DNA of 64,000 nucleotides, taken from positions 248,001-312,000 of the forward strand of contig NZ_BFBB01000007.1 of the NCBI RefSeq assembly GCF_003114855.1, written 5' to 3'. Below, piece after piece: positions 33,756 to 43,145 of this stretch. This stretch comes from Leptospira ryugenii. Lineage in GTDB: Bacteria > Spirochaetota > Leptospiria > Leptospirales > Leptospiraceae. The translations under genes and the position numbers were made by a program. Numbering within the stretch: position 1 is the stretch's first letter; each line of letters begins with the position of its first letter. Below the pieces are notes generated by a model. The model searched no databases. It saw only the letters and a program-made list of their open reading frames with translations, and was not told where the DNA came from.

Positions 33756-34193
33756 ATGGATACAGAAGCAATTTTTCAAACAGCAAACTCGGTCGCGATG
33801 CTTTCTTGGATCGCTCTGGTATTCGTTCCTCGTTGGAAGTATACGAAAATCATATTCGGATTCTTAATTCCAGGTATATTACTAACGTTTCTTTACCTTG
33901 TAGTCATTTCTCTTTCTTTTGGGCAGGCGAGTGGTGGGTTCGGTAGTTTAATTTCGGTGAGAAAATTATTCCAAAATGATTTTGCCCTTTTAGCAGGTTG
34001 GGTTCACTACTTAGCCTTTGATTTATGGATCGGTGCTTGGATCGTTAACAATTCTGAAAGAACAAATATCCCTCATTGGATGGTCATACCTAGCCTAGTT
34101 TTGACATTTCTGTTTGGGCCTATTGGACTTTTACTTTATTTGGTGATACGAATGGTGAAATTGAAAGGTGGATCATCCTCCGTATACATCTAA
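33756..34193 (+). CDS. ABA4-like (DUF4281) membrane protein
   Basis: 145 aa, four membrane helices. 'FALLAGWVHYLAFDLWIGAWIVNNSERTNIPHWMVIPSLVLTFLFGPIGLLLYLVIR' fits the ABA4/DUF4281 family (plant ABA4 is needed for neoxanthin formation). Its bacterial function is unknown; carotenoid or isoprenoid modification is possible. The 3' end overlaps the convergent ankyrin gene by 21 nt. Confidence 0.78.
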   Translation: MDTEAIFQTANSVAMLSWIALVFVPRWKYTKIIFGFLIPGILLTFLYLVVISLSFGQASGGFGSLISVRKLFQNDFALLAGWVHYLAFDLWIGAWIVNNSERTNIPHWMVIPSLVLTFLFGPIGLLLYLVIRMVKLKGGSSSVYI

Positions 34194-35828
34194 CAAAGAT
34201 AATATGCGTTGGAAACGATTTTGGTTTTCGTCGTCGGCTTGTAATTTTGCGGTCTCAAGTTCTTCAAATGCGAGATCGCGACCTGTTTTACCATCTTCAT
34301 TTAAAAGATTTGCTTTTGCACCAAATTCCAGCAATAAAGCAAGAACAGAAGAGTGTCCAAACTTACATGCTTCATGCAGAGCGGTATTGCCACGGAAATC
34401 TGGAATATTGACTTCCGCACCTGATTTTAAAAGTCGTTTTGCTAAAGATGGTTCTCCAAAAAGTGCACACCAATGTAGAGCCGTCATCCGCTGCTCAGAG
34501 CAGTGATTTACATTGATATCACGTTTGATTAAGTCATCTAACAGATCTAATTTATTTTGTAAGTGCATACTGTTATTTTGACAGAGCTTAAAGATTGGTG
34601 TTTCACCCAATGAATTGATAGAATTTGGGTTGGCTCCAGCATTTAACAGAAGTTTGGCACAGTGATAACTATTTCCGATCATAGACTCTTCCAATAATGA
34701 AAAACCCAATGGATTTGTATCTTCATCTTCTTTAACAAAATTTGGATCGAAACCAGACTCAATCAAATTCTGCAAACTTTCTGCATCGTCTCTAATGATC
34801 ATCGCAATTGGATCTTTTGGTAAAACAATTTTATGAGAGAGATCTTTTTCAATGTTCTCCATTTGTTCGGAGAATTTCTTTCTAAGAATTTGGATCAAGG
34901 TCTGCTCTTTCCATTTGTGAGATCGCATCATCTTTCTCAATTGGATCCAAAACGACTCATTGGGCGAAACATCGTTTGTAAACAAATAAATAAATGCTTC
35001 GTTTAGCTTCCGGGTGTTTGTTGGAATTTCAAAAGAAACCGATTCTTCTATGAAATTTAAGATTTTTTCATCTAATTCTAAATCTGCGATTGTTAATATT
35101 TCATTTAATAATTTTGACTTCTGCTCATCATTCAACCTGGAAAAATTTTCGGGTACATTAAAGACATTGCCCGTAAGCAGATGAACCTTAGCAGTTAAGT
35201 AATGAGATAGATTTTGAGGCAAGTTGAGTTCACTTGAACCATCTTCAAGAAATTTTATTTGTTTGATTTTAAGCGCATGAAATGTACCAGCTAACCATGT
35301 ATTATGTGAATCAGGTATTGCTAGATATAATCGACCGATGACTTGTTCAGGTAAATCATCTATTACTTGGAGAGAGAGTCGATAGGCTGTATGGATAGAA
35401 AAACCTTGGGAAGTACTGACCTCTCTCTGTACTTGTCCATGATCAGACGGAAAGATATCAAAAGAAAAACCTTTCCATTTTTTAGGATCGGAGACACCAG
35501 AAATTTGAATGAAGGAATGAGGAAGGAGAACATTACTCTCTAATTTTGGCAAAACCAGAAAACGATTCTCAAACCAGATAGTTTTTAACTCCTCTTCTTC
35601 TCGTCCCAAAAAATTGCCTTTTAATTCATGGTTTGGGATATGTCCCTTAAAGTGTAGGTCATATCCGATTTCTTGACTGTTGTCTTCTGCACTTGTTTCT
35701 TTAGGAAAGGAAAAAGGGTTGAGTGATCCGCACTTCATGCAACGAAACTTGCCAGCCTTACCGTATACTTTTTCATTCGAAATTGTATGTTTGGCGAAGC
35801 AATTTTGGCAGATAAGTTCTCGTTTCAT
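34173..35828 (-). CDS. Zinc-ribbon and ankyrin-repeat protein
   Basis: 551 aa. N-terminal MJ0042-type zinc ribbon with CxxC pairs 'LICQNCF' and 'FRCMKCG' (about 6-37). A middle region (about 60-330) without a recognised domain has the look of a beta-rich PilZ-like or similar domain followed by helices. The C-terminal part (about 355-540) carries four to five ankyrin repeats ('NPLGFSLLEESMIGNSYHCAKLLLNAGANPNS', 'ALHWCALFGEPSLAKRLLKSGAEVN', 'TALHEACKFGHSSVLALLLEFGAKANL'). Cytoplasmic and probably a scaffold. The domain combination is unusual; function unknown. Confidence 0.82.
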   Translation of the reverse strand: MKRELICQNCFAKHTISNEKVYGKAGKFRCMKCGSLNPFSFPKETSAEDNSQEIGYDLHFKGHIPNHELKGNFLGREEEELKTIWFENRFLVLPKLESNVLLPHSFIQISGVSDPKKWKGFSFDIFPSDHGQVQREVSTSQGFSIHTAYRLSLQVIDDLPEQVIGRLYLAIPDSHNTWLAGTFHALKIKQIKFLEDGSSELNLPQNLSHYLTAKVHLLTGNVFNVPENFSRLNDEQKSKLLNEILTIADLELDEKILNFIEESVSFEIPTNTRKLNEAFIYLFTNDVSPNESFWIQLRKMMRSHKWKEQTLIQILRKKFSEQMENIEKDLSHKIVLPKDPIAMIIRDDAESLQNLIESGFDPNFVKEDEDTNPLGFSLLEESMIGNSYHCAKLLLNAGANPNSINSLGETPIFKLCQNNSMHLQNKLDLLDDLIKRDINVNHCSEQRMTALHWCALFGEPSLAKRLLKSGAEVNIPDFRGNTALHEACKFGHSSVLALLLEFGAKANLLNEDGKTGRDLAFEELETAKLQADDENQNRFQRILSLLDVYGG

Positions 35829-35985
35829 CTTTGTGCTCTACTATACATGGGACAATGAATAAGACCCATAGAATCCCAATTTTGATAGCAATTCCACTGA
35901 ATTTTTCTCGTTGGGATAAAAAGATATGTTTTTTAAAGGTAGGTCCTTGGACATTTGTCGGCCAATGCCCAAGGATCATTTGAAT

Positions 35986-36375
35986 TTAACCTAGTTCAGA
36001 TTTTGAGCGAAATAATGGGGCATAATGTGATCTGTGAGCATAGGCTATGAATGCATTGCTAAGAACCAACGCAATCGCGACGGGAAGAGTTTTGCGGTCC
36101 AAAAAGAGATGGATAAAAAAGATATTCACAATGATCGGCGAAATAATAACAGCCGCTAAAGGAACAAATCTACCTGACAAAAAAGCAATCCCTACGAGCA
36201 ATTCAACTACCTTTGCTACTGTGATTAAATAACCAGAAGCTGCTAAACCTTCCATAAAGATTTTCATGTTGCCCGTGAGTTCGGGCTGGGGTACAAAATT
36301 CCCAAAATACGCTACAGCGCCAAACGCAAACAAAGCACCAACCAAAGTCCTAACGACGATTACGGCTATTTTCAT
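35986..36375 (-). CDS. DoxX-family membrane protein
   Basis: 129 aa, four membrane helices: 'VRTLVGALFAFGAVAYFGNFV', 'GYLITVAKVVELLVGIAFLSGRFVPLAAVIISPIIVNIFFIHLFLD'. The pattern is that of the DoxX/DUF6 small-membrane group. AGGAG precedes the ATG. Divergent from the AHSA1-like gene, with a strong dyad in the gap, so both may be under one repressor. Function of the family is loosely linked to thiosulfate:quinone chemistry or oxidative stress. Confidence 0.8.
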   Translation of the reverse strand: MKIAVIVVRTLVGALFAFGAVAYFGNFVPQPELTGNMKIFMEGLAASGYLITVAKVVELLVGIAFLSGRFVPLAAVIISPIIVNIFFIHLFLDRKTLPVAIALVLSNAFIAYAHRSHYAPLFRSKSELG

Positions 36376-36532
36376 AAATACTCCTATTCAGAAGGATGAG
36401 ACTCCTACTTATAATTTGTTTGGAAATCCATATTTAGCCGTTTCACATTTTTTTTGGAGAGTCCAATCCCTGATCGTTAAGTCTTGCGATTCAAACAAAA
36501 GCACGCCAATCAAAAAGGTACATTCAATTACC

Positions 36533-36558
36533 ATTATTTAACTAACTGGTTAAATAAT
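36533..36558. promoter_or_regulatory. Operator-like dyad between doxX-like and AHSA1-like genes
   Basis: ATTATTTAAC (36533-36542) and GTTAAATAAT (36549-36558) are perfect complements with a 6-nt spacer. The central TTAACTAACTGGTTAA resembles ArsR-family sites that often control AHSA1-type genes. No ArsR gene is in the window. The site is 49 nt upstream of ATG 36607. Confidence 0.5.
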
Positions 36559-36606
36559 ACTTGCTTTAGAAATTACCTAAGCATATACTTACAAAAAGGA
36601 TAAAAT

Positions 36607-37092
36607 ATGCTACAAGAGTTTGGAATCAAAATTAACCCAGAATTGGATCTATTTTTTGAGCGAAATGTTGAGGTTCCTCCCCAAAGAGTATGGGATGCTT
36701 GGACTCGCCCCGAGTTACTGGTCCAATGGTTTACGCCAGATCCTTGGAAAACAACACATTGTGAAATCGACCTTAAGCCAGGTGGAATCTTTCGAACTGT
36801 GATGAAATCTCCGGAAGGTATGGAGATGGACAACATCGGTAGCTTTCTCGAGGTAGTGCCTCAAAAGAAACTTGTATTTACAGATACACTTTTACCAGAA
36901 TTTGTACCGAGTGAAAATCCGTTTTTTACAGCGATGGTTTTTCTAGAACCAACAGCAACTGGCACTCGTTATATTGCCTTGGCTAGGCACGGTAAAAAAG
37001 AAAATTGCAACCAACATAAGGAGATGGGGTTTTTTGCTGGATGGAACAAAGCCCTTGACCAAATGATTGCTATGATTCAAAATCAAAGATAA
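36607..37092 (+). CDS. SRPBCC/AHSA1-like ligand-binding protein
   Basis: 161 aa. START-like AHSA1 domain: 'FERNVEVPPQRVWDAWTRPELLVQWFTPDPW', 'CEIDLKPGGIFRTVMKSPEG', 'GSFLEVVPQKKLVFTDTL', 'GFFAGWNKALDQMIAMI'. Such proteins hold hydrophobic small molecules; the bacterial roles are mostly unknown. AAGGA precedes ATG 36607. It converges with the large kinase gene with a 1-nt gap. Confidence 0.87.
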   Translation: MLQEFGIKINPELDLFFERNVEVPPQRVWDAWTRPELLVQWFTPDPWKTTHCEIDLKPGGIFRTVMKSPEGMEMDNIGSFLEVVPQKKLVFTDTLLPEFVPSENPFFTAMVFLEPTATGTRYIALARHGKKENCNQHKEMGFFAGWNKALDQMIAMIQNQR

Positions 37093-37093
37093 A

Positions 37094-40000
37094 CTATTTT
37101 GATTCCAAAGGAAGCCATCTCAAAATGATCTTTTTGAAATCTTCCTTTACCACTGGTTTGCTGATGTAATCATTCATTCCTGCGGCGAAACATCGCTCTT
37201 TTTCTCCTACAACGATGCCCGCAGTCACGGCAACTATGGGTATATTGGTAAACTCTGAACCTAAATTGCGAATCTCTCTAGTTGCTTCATAACCATTCTT
37301 TTCTGGCATTTGGATATCCATAAAAACTATATCCGGCTTTTTTTCTTTACAGCGGGATACCGCCTCCACTCCGTTAAATGCTTCCATGATGTTACTATTT
37401 GGCAACAAACGCGATAAAATCCCTTTTGCCAATGCCATATTTACAGAATTGTCTTCAGCAACAAGAATGAGGTAGGATGGGGAATTGTCTATTTGCTCCC
37501 AAGGAATCTCATTCCTCTGCTTGAAATCTCGTCCATAGGATATAGTATTTGATGTCTCAATTGTAGGTAAAAGTAGATCAAAATAAAATGTACTTCCTTG
37601 CCTTACTTCACTCACCAATTCTAATTTACTATTCATCATTCCCAAAAGACGATTTGAAATTGTTAAGCCGAGACCTGTTCCGCCAAACTTTTTTGTAGTT
37701 GAAAAGTCAGCTTGTGAAAAGGCCTCGAAAATCTTTATTTTATTTTTTTCTTCAATACCGATGCCTGTGTCTTTTACAGAGAATCTTAACTTGGCTGGAT
37801 TTTGTTTAGGACCAGATAACAACTCAATTTGAAAGTGAATGCTTCCTTCGAGAGTAAACTTGACAGCATTGCTAAAAAGGTTCATCAATACTTGTCGAAT
37901 TCTGAGTGCGTCGCCTACTACGAGAGCTGGTAATCTTTCGTCAATATTCGAAACCAAACTGATATTTTTCAATTCAGCTTGGTAACGAAAGACTTCCATT
38001 GTCTTTTCGGAAAGCTCACGAAGGGCAAATGCCTCTTCATAGAGCTCAAATTTACCTGCCTCAATTTTTGAAAAATCCAGGATATCATTTACAATTTCCA
38101 AAAGGGATTTTGCAGAGAAGTTAACGTTCTTTAAATATTCAATCTGTGTTTCATTCAAATGCGACTTCAAAAGTAAATCTGAAAATCCAATGATACCATT
38201 CAAGGGAGTTCTGATTTCATGGCTCATGTTTGCTAAAAAATCGGATTTTGCATTGTTTGCTTTCTCAGCAATGTCCTTGGCTATTTCCAATTCTTCTCTC
38301 TGCATACAAAGTTCTGTTATATCTTGGGTATACATTAAGATACCACCGATCCTGGACTCGTCGATATACCACGGACGAAGCTCCCATCGAAGAAATTGAT
38401 CATGGTTCCAACCTGGTGGTCGCCATCTATCTTCCTCTTTTCTTAAAACCATGCCCGATAAAGACAGTCGATGGTGCTCTTTCCATTCATCTGAAATATT
38501 GGTAAAGATATCATAATGATTTTTACCAATGATTGATTCGATTGTTTCTGTTAAACGGTATTCTTCTAACCATCGGCGACTAGCAGCGATATAGTTTAGA
38601 TTTGAATCTAACATAGCCACTGCTGCTGGTGCGTATTCAACAAATGCTTTTAGCTTCGCTGTTTGTTTGCTCAAATTGAGCTCAACTTTTTTCTTTTCAT
38701 CAATGTCTTGGATCACACCGAAAATTTTTGTCAATTCGCCAGCAGTATACTCAGGTCTCCCGATGAGACGAACCCATTTGGGGACGGATTTTGCTGTAAG
38801 AATATTGAGTTCGAGATCAAAGGAAATACCTTTCTCTAGGAGATCATGTAAGGCTTGTAAAAATCGAATCCTACTGTCTGGATCTACAATAAAAGAAATC
38901 GCATTGTCAGGATCTGGAATGAAGTCCTCATCGACTTCGAAAATGGTTCTGGTTATGTAAGTCCAATTGGCTAATTTTGACCGCAGATCGTAATCCCAAC
39001 CACCAATCCTTGCGATCATACTTGTCTGTTCAAGGAAATGAGCCATATTGCGAAGTTTCTCTTCTTTGCTATATGAATCTGTAATATCAACGATTTGTGA
39101 GATATAATAGATCGGCTTATTCTGATTGTCTTTGACGGCTGAAACAGTTAACAAGACCCAAACGATATCTCCATTTTTATGAAGGTATCTTTTTTTCATA
39201 CTATAGGATGGAATCTTTCCACTATTCAAATTCTCTAATAAATTCAAATCAGCTTGTAAATCTTCAGGATATGTAATATCTCGAAAAGTCATTTTATAGA
39301 GCTCCGAATTCGAATAGCCTAGCATAACACCGAGAGTCTCATTGACTAAGATCCATTTACCATCTAAACCGACGATTGCCATTCCGATCGCAGAAGCTTC
39401 GAATGCAGACTTGAAGGCATTTCTTGCCTCATTTTCATTTGAAATATCTCGGATTAAAACCGTGGCTCCAATTACTTGGTCATTTTTTTTGATAGGCGAT
39501 GCAGTTAGACTAACATCTATAATTCGATTTTTTTTATTTTTCCGAATGCTAGTGAGTGGACCTACAGTCTCTCCTTTTTTAATCCGATCCAAGATTCCGC
39601 GCTCTTCTGCTTTTTTGGATTCTGGAATCAGTTCGAATATAGACTTACCTAATATTTCCTCCCTTTTATATAAGAAGAGTTCTTCTGCTCTGACATTCCA
39701 AGATGTGATGATTCCATTCAGGTCCTTACTAATCAGTGCTTCAGAACTTGAATTTACAATAGATTCATAATATCTTAAATTATCTGATATATTTTTTTTG
39801 TCAGTGATGTCACTTGTAAAGAGGACAACCTTGCTTTGGTCAGGTTCCAAAGGCAATGCAGTTACACTCACCCAAATCAGAGATTTATCCTCTAATTCTA
39901 TCCCTATGATCTCATCGAAAACTGGTTTTCCTGAATTGATAACCCGAGCAGAAGGCAATTCATCCGTGTGGTACGTAGAAAAATCCTCTTTAATATATCT

Positions 40001-40519
40001 TCTTGCAAGTACAGCTGCAGCTCCCATTCTCTCTCTAGGCATTTGAATGACTTCTAGAAGTTTATCATTGTGCTTGAGTAAATTTCTTTTACTGTCAAGA
40101 ATAGTGACACCGATTGGAAGTTTCAAAAGGGTATCCAATAGATAATTATTGAGATAATCGGTTGTCAATGACTGAGAATCAAAAGAGGTACAGGCAAAAA
40201 AAACCAAACCTTCCTCTTGAATATGCATTGTCAAAAAATGATAGTGTTCAAGCACAGATTTGGTTTGGAAAACCAAAGAGATGGTATTGGATTGGCGGGA
40301 GAGAGCTTGGAAGAAATCTCCTTGGGATTCGATAGTGAGATATTCCGCTATTCTAGTTTGGTTTTGTACAGCAGGTAATCCTAGAGCAGCACTCAGCCTA
40401 GAGTCTAAGGTAATACTCTCTCTAAAATTTGAATCCCAAATTAGATACCCTACCCTTGCATTTTCAAGGAGGAAAAGGCAAAGGTCTGGATTGGATTTAA
40501 GTGATTCAATATATTTCAT
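37094..40519 (-). CDS. Hybrid histidine kinase with about six PAS domains
   Basis: 1141 aa, no membrane helix, so cytoplasmic. Roughly six PAS-type modules over residues 10-750 (several with the PAS 'DITD/RDIS' end), then HisKA 'FLANMSHEIRTPLNGIIGFSDLLLKS', HATPase ('LMNLFSNAVKFTLEG', 'DTGIGIEEKNKIKIFEAFSQ', 'GGTGLGLTISNRLLGMM'), and a C-terminal receiver (about 1010-1130) with phospho-Asp in 'DIVFMDIQMPEKNGYEATREIR' and the switch Lys in 'YISKPV'. A phosphorelay start point that would need an Hpt protein elsewhere. The stacked PAS domains suggest several cytoplasmic signals such as redox or light. Confidence 0.93.
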   Translation of the reverse strand: MKYIESLKSNPDLCLFLLENARVGYLIWDSNFRESITLDSRLSAALGLPAVQNQTRIAEYLTIESQGDFFQALSRQSNTISLVFQTKSVLEHYHFLTMHIQEEGLVFFACTSFDSQSLTTDYLNNYLLDTLLKLPIGVTILDSKRNLLKHNDKLLEVIQMPRERMGAAAVLARRYIKEDFSTYHTDELPSARVINSGKPVFDEIIGIELEDKSLIWVSVTALPLEPDQSKVVLFTSDITDKKNISDNLRYYESIVNSSSEALISKDLNGIITSWNVRAEELFLYKREEILGKSIFELIPESKKAEERGILDRIKKGETVGPLTSIRKNKKNRIIDVSLTASPIKKNDQVIGATVLIRDISNENEARNAFKSAFEASAIGMAIVGLDGKWILVNETLGVMLGYSNSELYKMTFRDITYPEDLQADLNLLENLNSGKIPSYSMKKRYLHKNGDIVWVLLTVSAVKDNQNKPIYYISQIVDITDSYSKEEKLRNMAHFLEQTSMIARIGGWDYDLRSKLANWTYITRTIFEVDEDFIPDPDNAISFIVDPDSRIRFLQALHDLLEKGISFDLELNILTAKSVPKWVRLIGRPEYTAGELTKIFGVIQDIDEKKKVELNLSKQTAKLKAFVEYAPAAVAMLDSNLNYIAASRRWLEEYRLTETIESIIGKNHYDIFTNISDEWKEHHRLSLSGMVLRKEEDRWRPPGWNHDQFLRWELRPWYIDESRIGGILMYTQDITELCMQREELEIAKDIAEKANNAKSDFLANMSHEIRTPLNGIIGFSDLLLKSHLNETQIEYLKNVNFSAKSLLEIVNDILDFSKIEAGKFELYEEAFALRELSEKTMEVFRYQAELKNISLVSNIDERLPALVVGDALRIRQVLMNLFSNAVKFTLEGSIHFQIELLSGPKQNPAKLRFSVKDTGIGIEEKNKIKIFEAFSQADFSTTKKFGGTGLGLTISNRLLGMMNSKLELVSEVRQGSTFYFDLLLPTIETSNTISYGRDFKQRNEIPWEQIDNSPSYLILVAEDNSVNMALAKGILSRLLPNSNIMEAFNGVEAVSRCKEKKPDIVFMDIQMPEKNGYEATREIRNLGSEFTNIPIVAVTAGIVVGEKERCFAAGMNDYISKPVVKEDFKKIILRWLPLESK

Positions 40520-40733
40520 AGATCACAAACGATTTATAATTTTGCTGTCATTTGAGAGACTATTTATACACGAGATTCTCTGTGCAAAAAAAAGCAAGAA
40601 TTCGTTGGATATTTTTTGATTTATTGAATCTTTTAATTCCTAACAATCATTAAAGACGTTTGCTATGCCTCTCTTTAAGTAGGCTGGTATTTTAAGGTTG
40701 AATTTTTTTATTTCTTCTCGAAAATTCTCTAGT

Positions 40734-41108
40734 ATGAAGAATATCTTTTTTTGTTTCTCATTCCTATTTCTAATCCAACCAGCCTTTGCAGACAACTGTG
40801 ATAAGGTAAAGGAAGGCTTTGATGGTCTTTACTGCCTGCAGAAGGTCTTTTTTGCAGCCGACAAAGATCTCAATGATGCCTACAAAAAATTAAATACACT
40901 TCTTGATAAAAATGCAAAAAGTAAGCTTAAGGAAGGACAGCTCAAATGGATCAATGAAAGAAATACAGAATGTAGCTGGAAAGATGAAAGAGGTTCCTTC
41001 GTTAATATGGAATGTGCCACTACCAAAACTATTTCTCGAACCAACTTTTTGAATGATAGGATCCGCGAGTGTAAGAGTACTGGGTGTCAACCATCCGAAT
41101 TAAAATAA
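40734..41108 (+). CDS. LprI-like (DUF1311) secreted protein
   Basis: 124 aa from ATG 40734; the TTG at 40698 adds 12 residues before the signal peptide and has no spaced ribosome site. Signal peptide MKNIFFCFSFLFLIQPAFA. The mature part has the LprI/DUF1311 pattern: 'CDKVKEGFDGLYCLQKVFFAADKDLNDAYKKLNTLLDKNAKSKLKEGQLKWINERNTECSW' with paired Cys. Relatives inhibit lysozyme. Convergent with the FIST-cyclase gene (1-nt gap). Confidence 0.82.
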   Translation: MKNIFFCFSFLFLIQPAFADNCDKVKEGFDGLYCLQKVFFAADKDLNDAYKKLNTLLDKNAKSKLKEGQLKWINERNTECSWKDERGSFVNMECATTKTISRTNFLNDRIRECKSTGCQPSELK

Positions 41109-41109
41109 A

Positions 41110-43098
41110 TTATGTTTTGGTCGGGAAAACGGAATAGATATAGGTAGATGTTTTCCCGATTCCTTTTAAATCAACAGATGCAACTCTTTTCCAACCATCT
41201 TTGTGTTTGAGAAGATCATAGGTGCTTGTGGAAATTTGGATAGAACCGTTGGGTGCGTGAGCTTCCATCCTTTGGGCCATGTTTACTGTTTTCCCCCAGA
41301 GGTCATAACTATGTTTTTTCTTTCCAATCACACCCGCTATCACTGGTCCTGAATTGACCCCGACCCTTAAATTCAAATCATATTGATAGATCGCATTGAT
41401 GTTTGAGATAACCTGAAACATTTGTTTTGCCATTTCGCAAACCGCATCTGCATGATCAGATAAAGTTTCAGGTACGCCAGCAACTGCCATGTATGCATCT
41501 CCAATTGTTTTTATTTTCTCGATGCCATATCGGTTTGCTAGAGTATCAAATTCGGAAAATAGATCATTGAGAAGAGAAACTAATGTCTCAGCTTTCAGTT
41601 TTGAAGAAAGTGACGTAAATCCAACCAAGTCTGCAAAGAGTACGCTTACCTGATTGGCCGAATCAGCAATAGTAACTTCACCAGAGATCAAGCGTTTTGC
41701 GATTGATTCAGGCAACGTATTAAATAACAACTCTTCCCTTGCTTTTTTTTCCTTTTCTAGATCAGAAGCAGTAATGCGCAAAAAATGAGATAAGATCCGC
41801 TTTTCTCTTTGGAGTTGCTCCCATTCTTTTCGTAAATCAAAATCAGGCTGTAAATCTGCTTCGGCATTGACGAGAGAAATGAGTTCTTCCTGAGAGAGAT
41901 GATGGCTCATTTTTGTCTGGTTCGATTTCTGTTTAAATGTCAATGTTACTGCAGAAATGACCGTATTGTGAAAATTACAACCTTCACCTTGCGTATTTCC
42001 AATTTCACCCCAGGAGTTAAATCCGACCAATGGCGAGTTCCAAATTTTTTGCAAAATAGCAATCTCTTTATTTAAGTTTGGACCAAAAGCTCGAGAACGA
42101 ACTGCACAATTAAAGAGTAAAATCCCATCAGGGCAATCAGAAATTCTTGCCTCTTTGAATTCAATCATTTGATTCAAAGTATTCATCATCGTATCTGTTA
42201 AATTAGGTGAGCAAAATCGAATATTTGCATATTGAGGAATATCTCCTCCATAATGAACTGTCTTTTCCTCCATATCAAATTTGATTGCAGCACGCACCAC
42301 TCTACTCCCATCCGCTTTTGTTATCAAAATGGGATATTCACTAGCTGCAAGTAGATCTGGATTCAAATTATTGAATGCTTGCTTTTCTTTAGGAGGTGCA
42401 ATGTTGAAATAGGAATAATAATATTCTGTAGCAGGTATCCCATCGATTTCATAAACAACATTTGCTGATGACTTTGTTATTTTTTTTTCGGTTCCTAATT
42501 CCGTCCATCCGCCAATCGTTATACCCTGTACATTTAAAAAAGTTTGGTCTATGATGAGGCATGCGATTCCTAAGGCGTACAAATTGTTTTGGTCAAAGAT
42601 GGGTGGATTTCTGAGTACACCTAGAGAACTTGCTAAACCGCCGAATACTGGGATGGAATTGTCTTCTGAAAAAATACCTTCCAAGAGCTTTTCGGTTTTA
42701 ATTTGCAGGTCACCAGGAGCAACCAAGAGAAGAAGTGCTGGCTCATCAAAAGTAACCTGTGCTAGCTTACGAAGTTCATTGCCATATATAAAAGAATCAA
42801 TATCAATCTCATCCAAATTGGGATCTATGATGTGTATCTTAAAAAACTCTTTTGGAATCTCGATGAGTAAAGTAACTATATTTTTTTTGTAGACTCTATC
42901 TGTTTCTATCCCTTCTGAGCAACAGGCTCCCATTACCTGGATATTGTGTTTTTTAAATAGTTCACTGATCTTTGGTTCTATCATTCGATCGTTCACAAAA
43001 CAGATACCAAGTGTAGGTTCGAAACCTACACTTTTTAAATCCAAGATCTGTTGGTTGAGTTGGTCGAGATTTTCGGAACACAAACTTTTGATGGACAT
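41110..43098 (-). CDS. FIST-domain class III nucleotide cyclase
   Basis: 662 aa. FIST N and C sensor domains (about 1-390; 'IPVFGGLASSLG', 'GITIGGWTELG', 'GILLFNCAVRSRAFGPN', 'PLVGFNSWGEIGNTQGEGCNFHN'), a coiled coil (about 415-455), then a class III cyclase (about 470-655) with metal Asp in 'LFADLVGF' and 'KTIGDAYM', the Lys of 'EKIKTIGD', and 'YDLWGKTVNMAQRMEA'. The usual Asp at the second purine-selecting place is Lys here (WGKTVN). FIST domains are thought to sense small ligands such as amino acids. Cytoplasmic. Confidence 0.88.
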   Translation of the reverse strand: MSIKSLCSENLDQLNQQILDLKSVGFEPTLGICFVNDRMIEPKISELFKKHNIQVMGACCSEGIETDRVYKKNIVTLLIEIPKEFFKIHIIDPNLDEIDIDSFIYGNELRKLAQVTFDEPALLLLVAPGDLQIKTEKLLEGIFSEDNSIPVFGGLASSLGVLRNPPIFDQNNLYALGIACLIIDQTFLNVQGITIGGWTELGTEKKITKSSANVVYEIDGIPATEYYYSYFNIAPPKEKQAFNNLNPDLLAASEYPILITKADGSRVVRAAIKFDMEEKTVHYGGDIPQYANIRFCSPNLTDTMMNTLNQMIEFKEARISDCPDGILLFNCAVRSRAFGPNLNKEIAILQKIWNSPLVGFNSWGEIGNTQGEGCNFHNTVISAVTLTFKQKSNQTKMSHHLSQEELISLVNAEADLQPDFDLRKEWEQLQREKRILSHFLRITASDLEKEKKAREELLFNTLPESIAKRLISGEVTIADSANQVSVLFADLVGFTSLSSKLKAETLVSLLNDLFSEFDTLANRYGIEKIKTIGDAYMAVAGVPETLSDHADAVCEMAKQMFQVISNINAIYQYDLNLRVGVNSGPVIAGVIGKKKHSYDLWGKTVNMAQRMEAHAPNGSIQISTSTYDLLKHKDGWKRVASVDLKGIGKTSTYIYSVFPTKT

Positions 43099-43145
43099 AC
43101 CAAAAGTAGAGTGTTTGTTTGATTTACTATTTTGACAATTTCATT

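Noticed and set aside
37094..40519. Several plus-strand frames of 60-140 aa inside the hybrid kinase
   Set aside because: Antisense shadows with no domain content.
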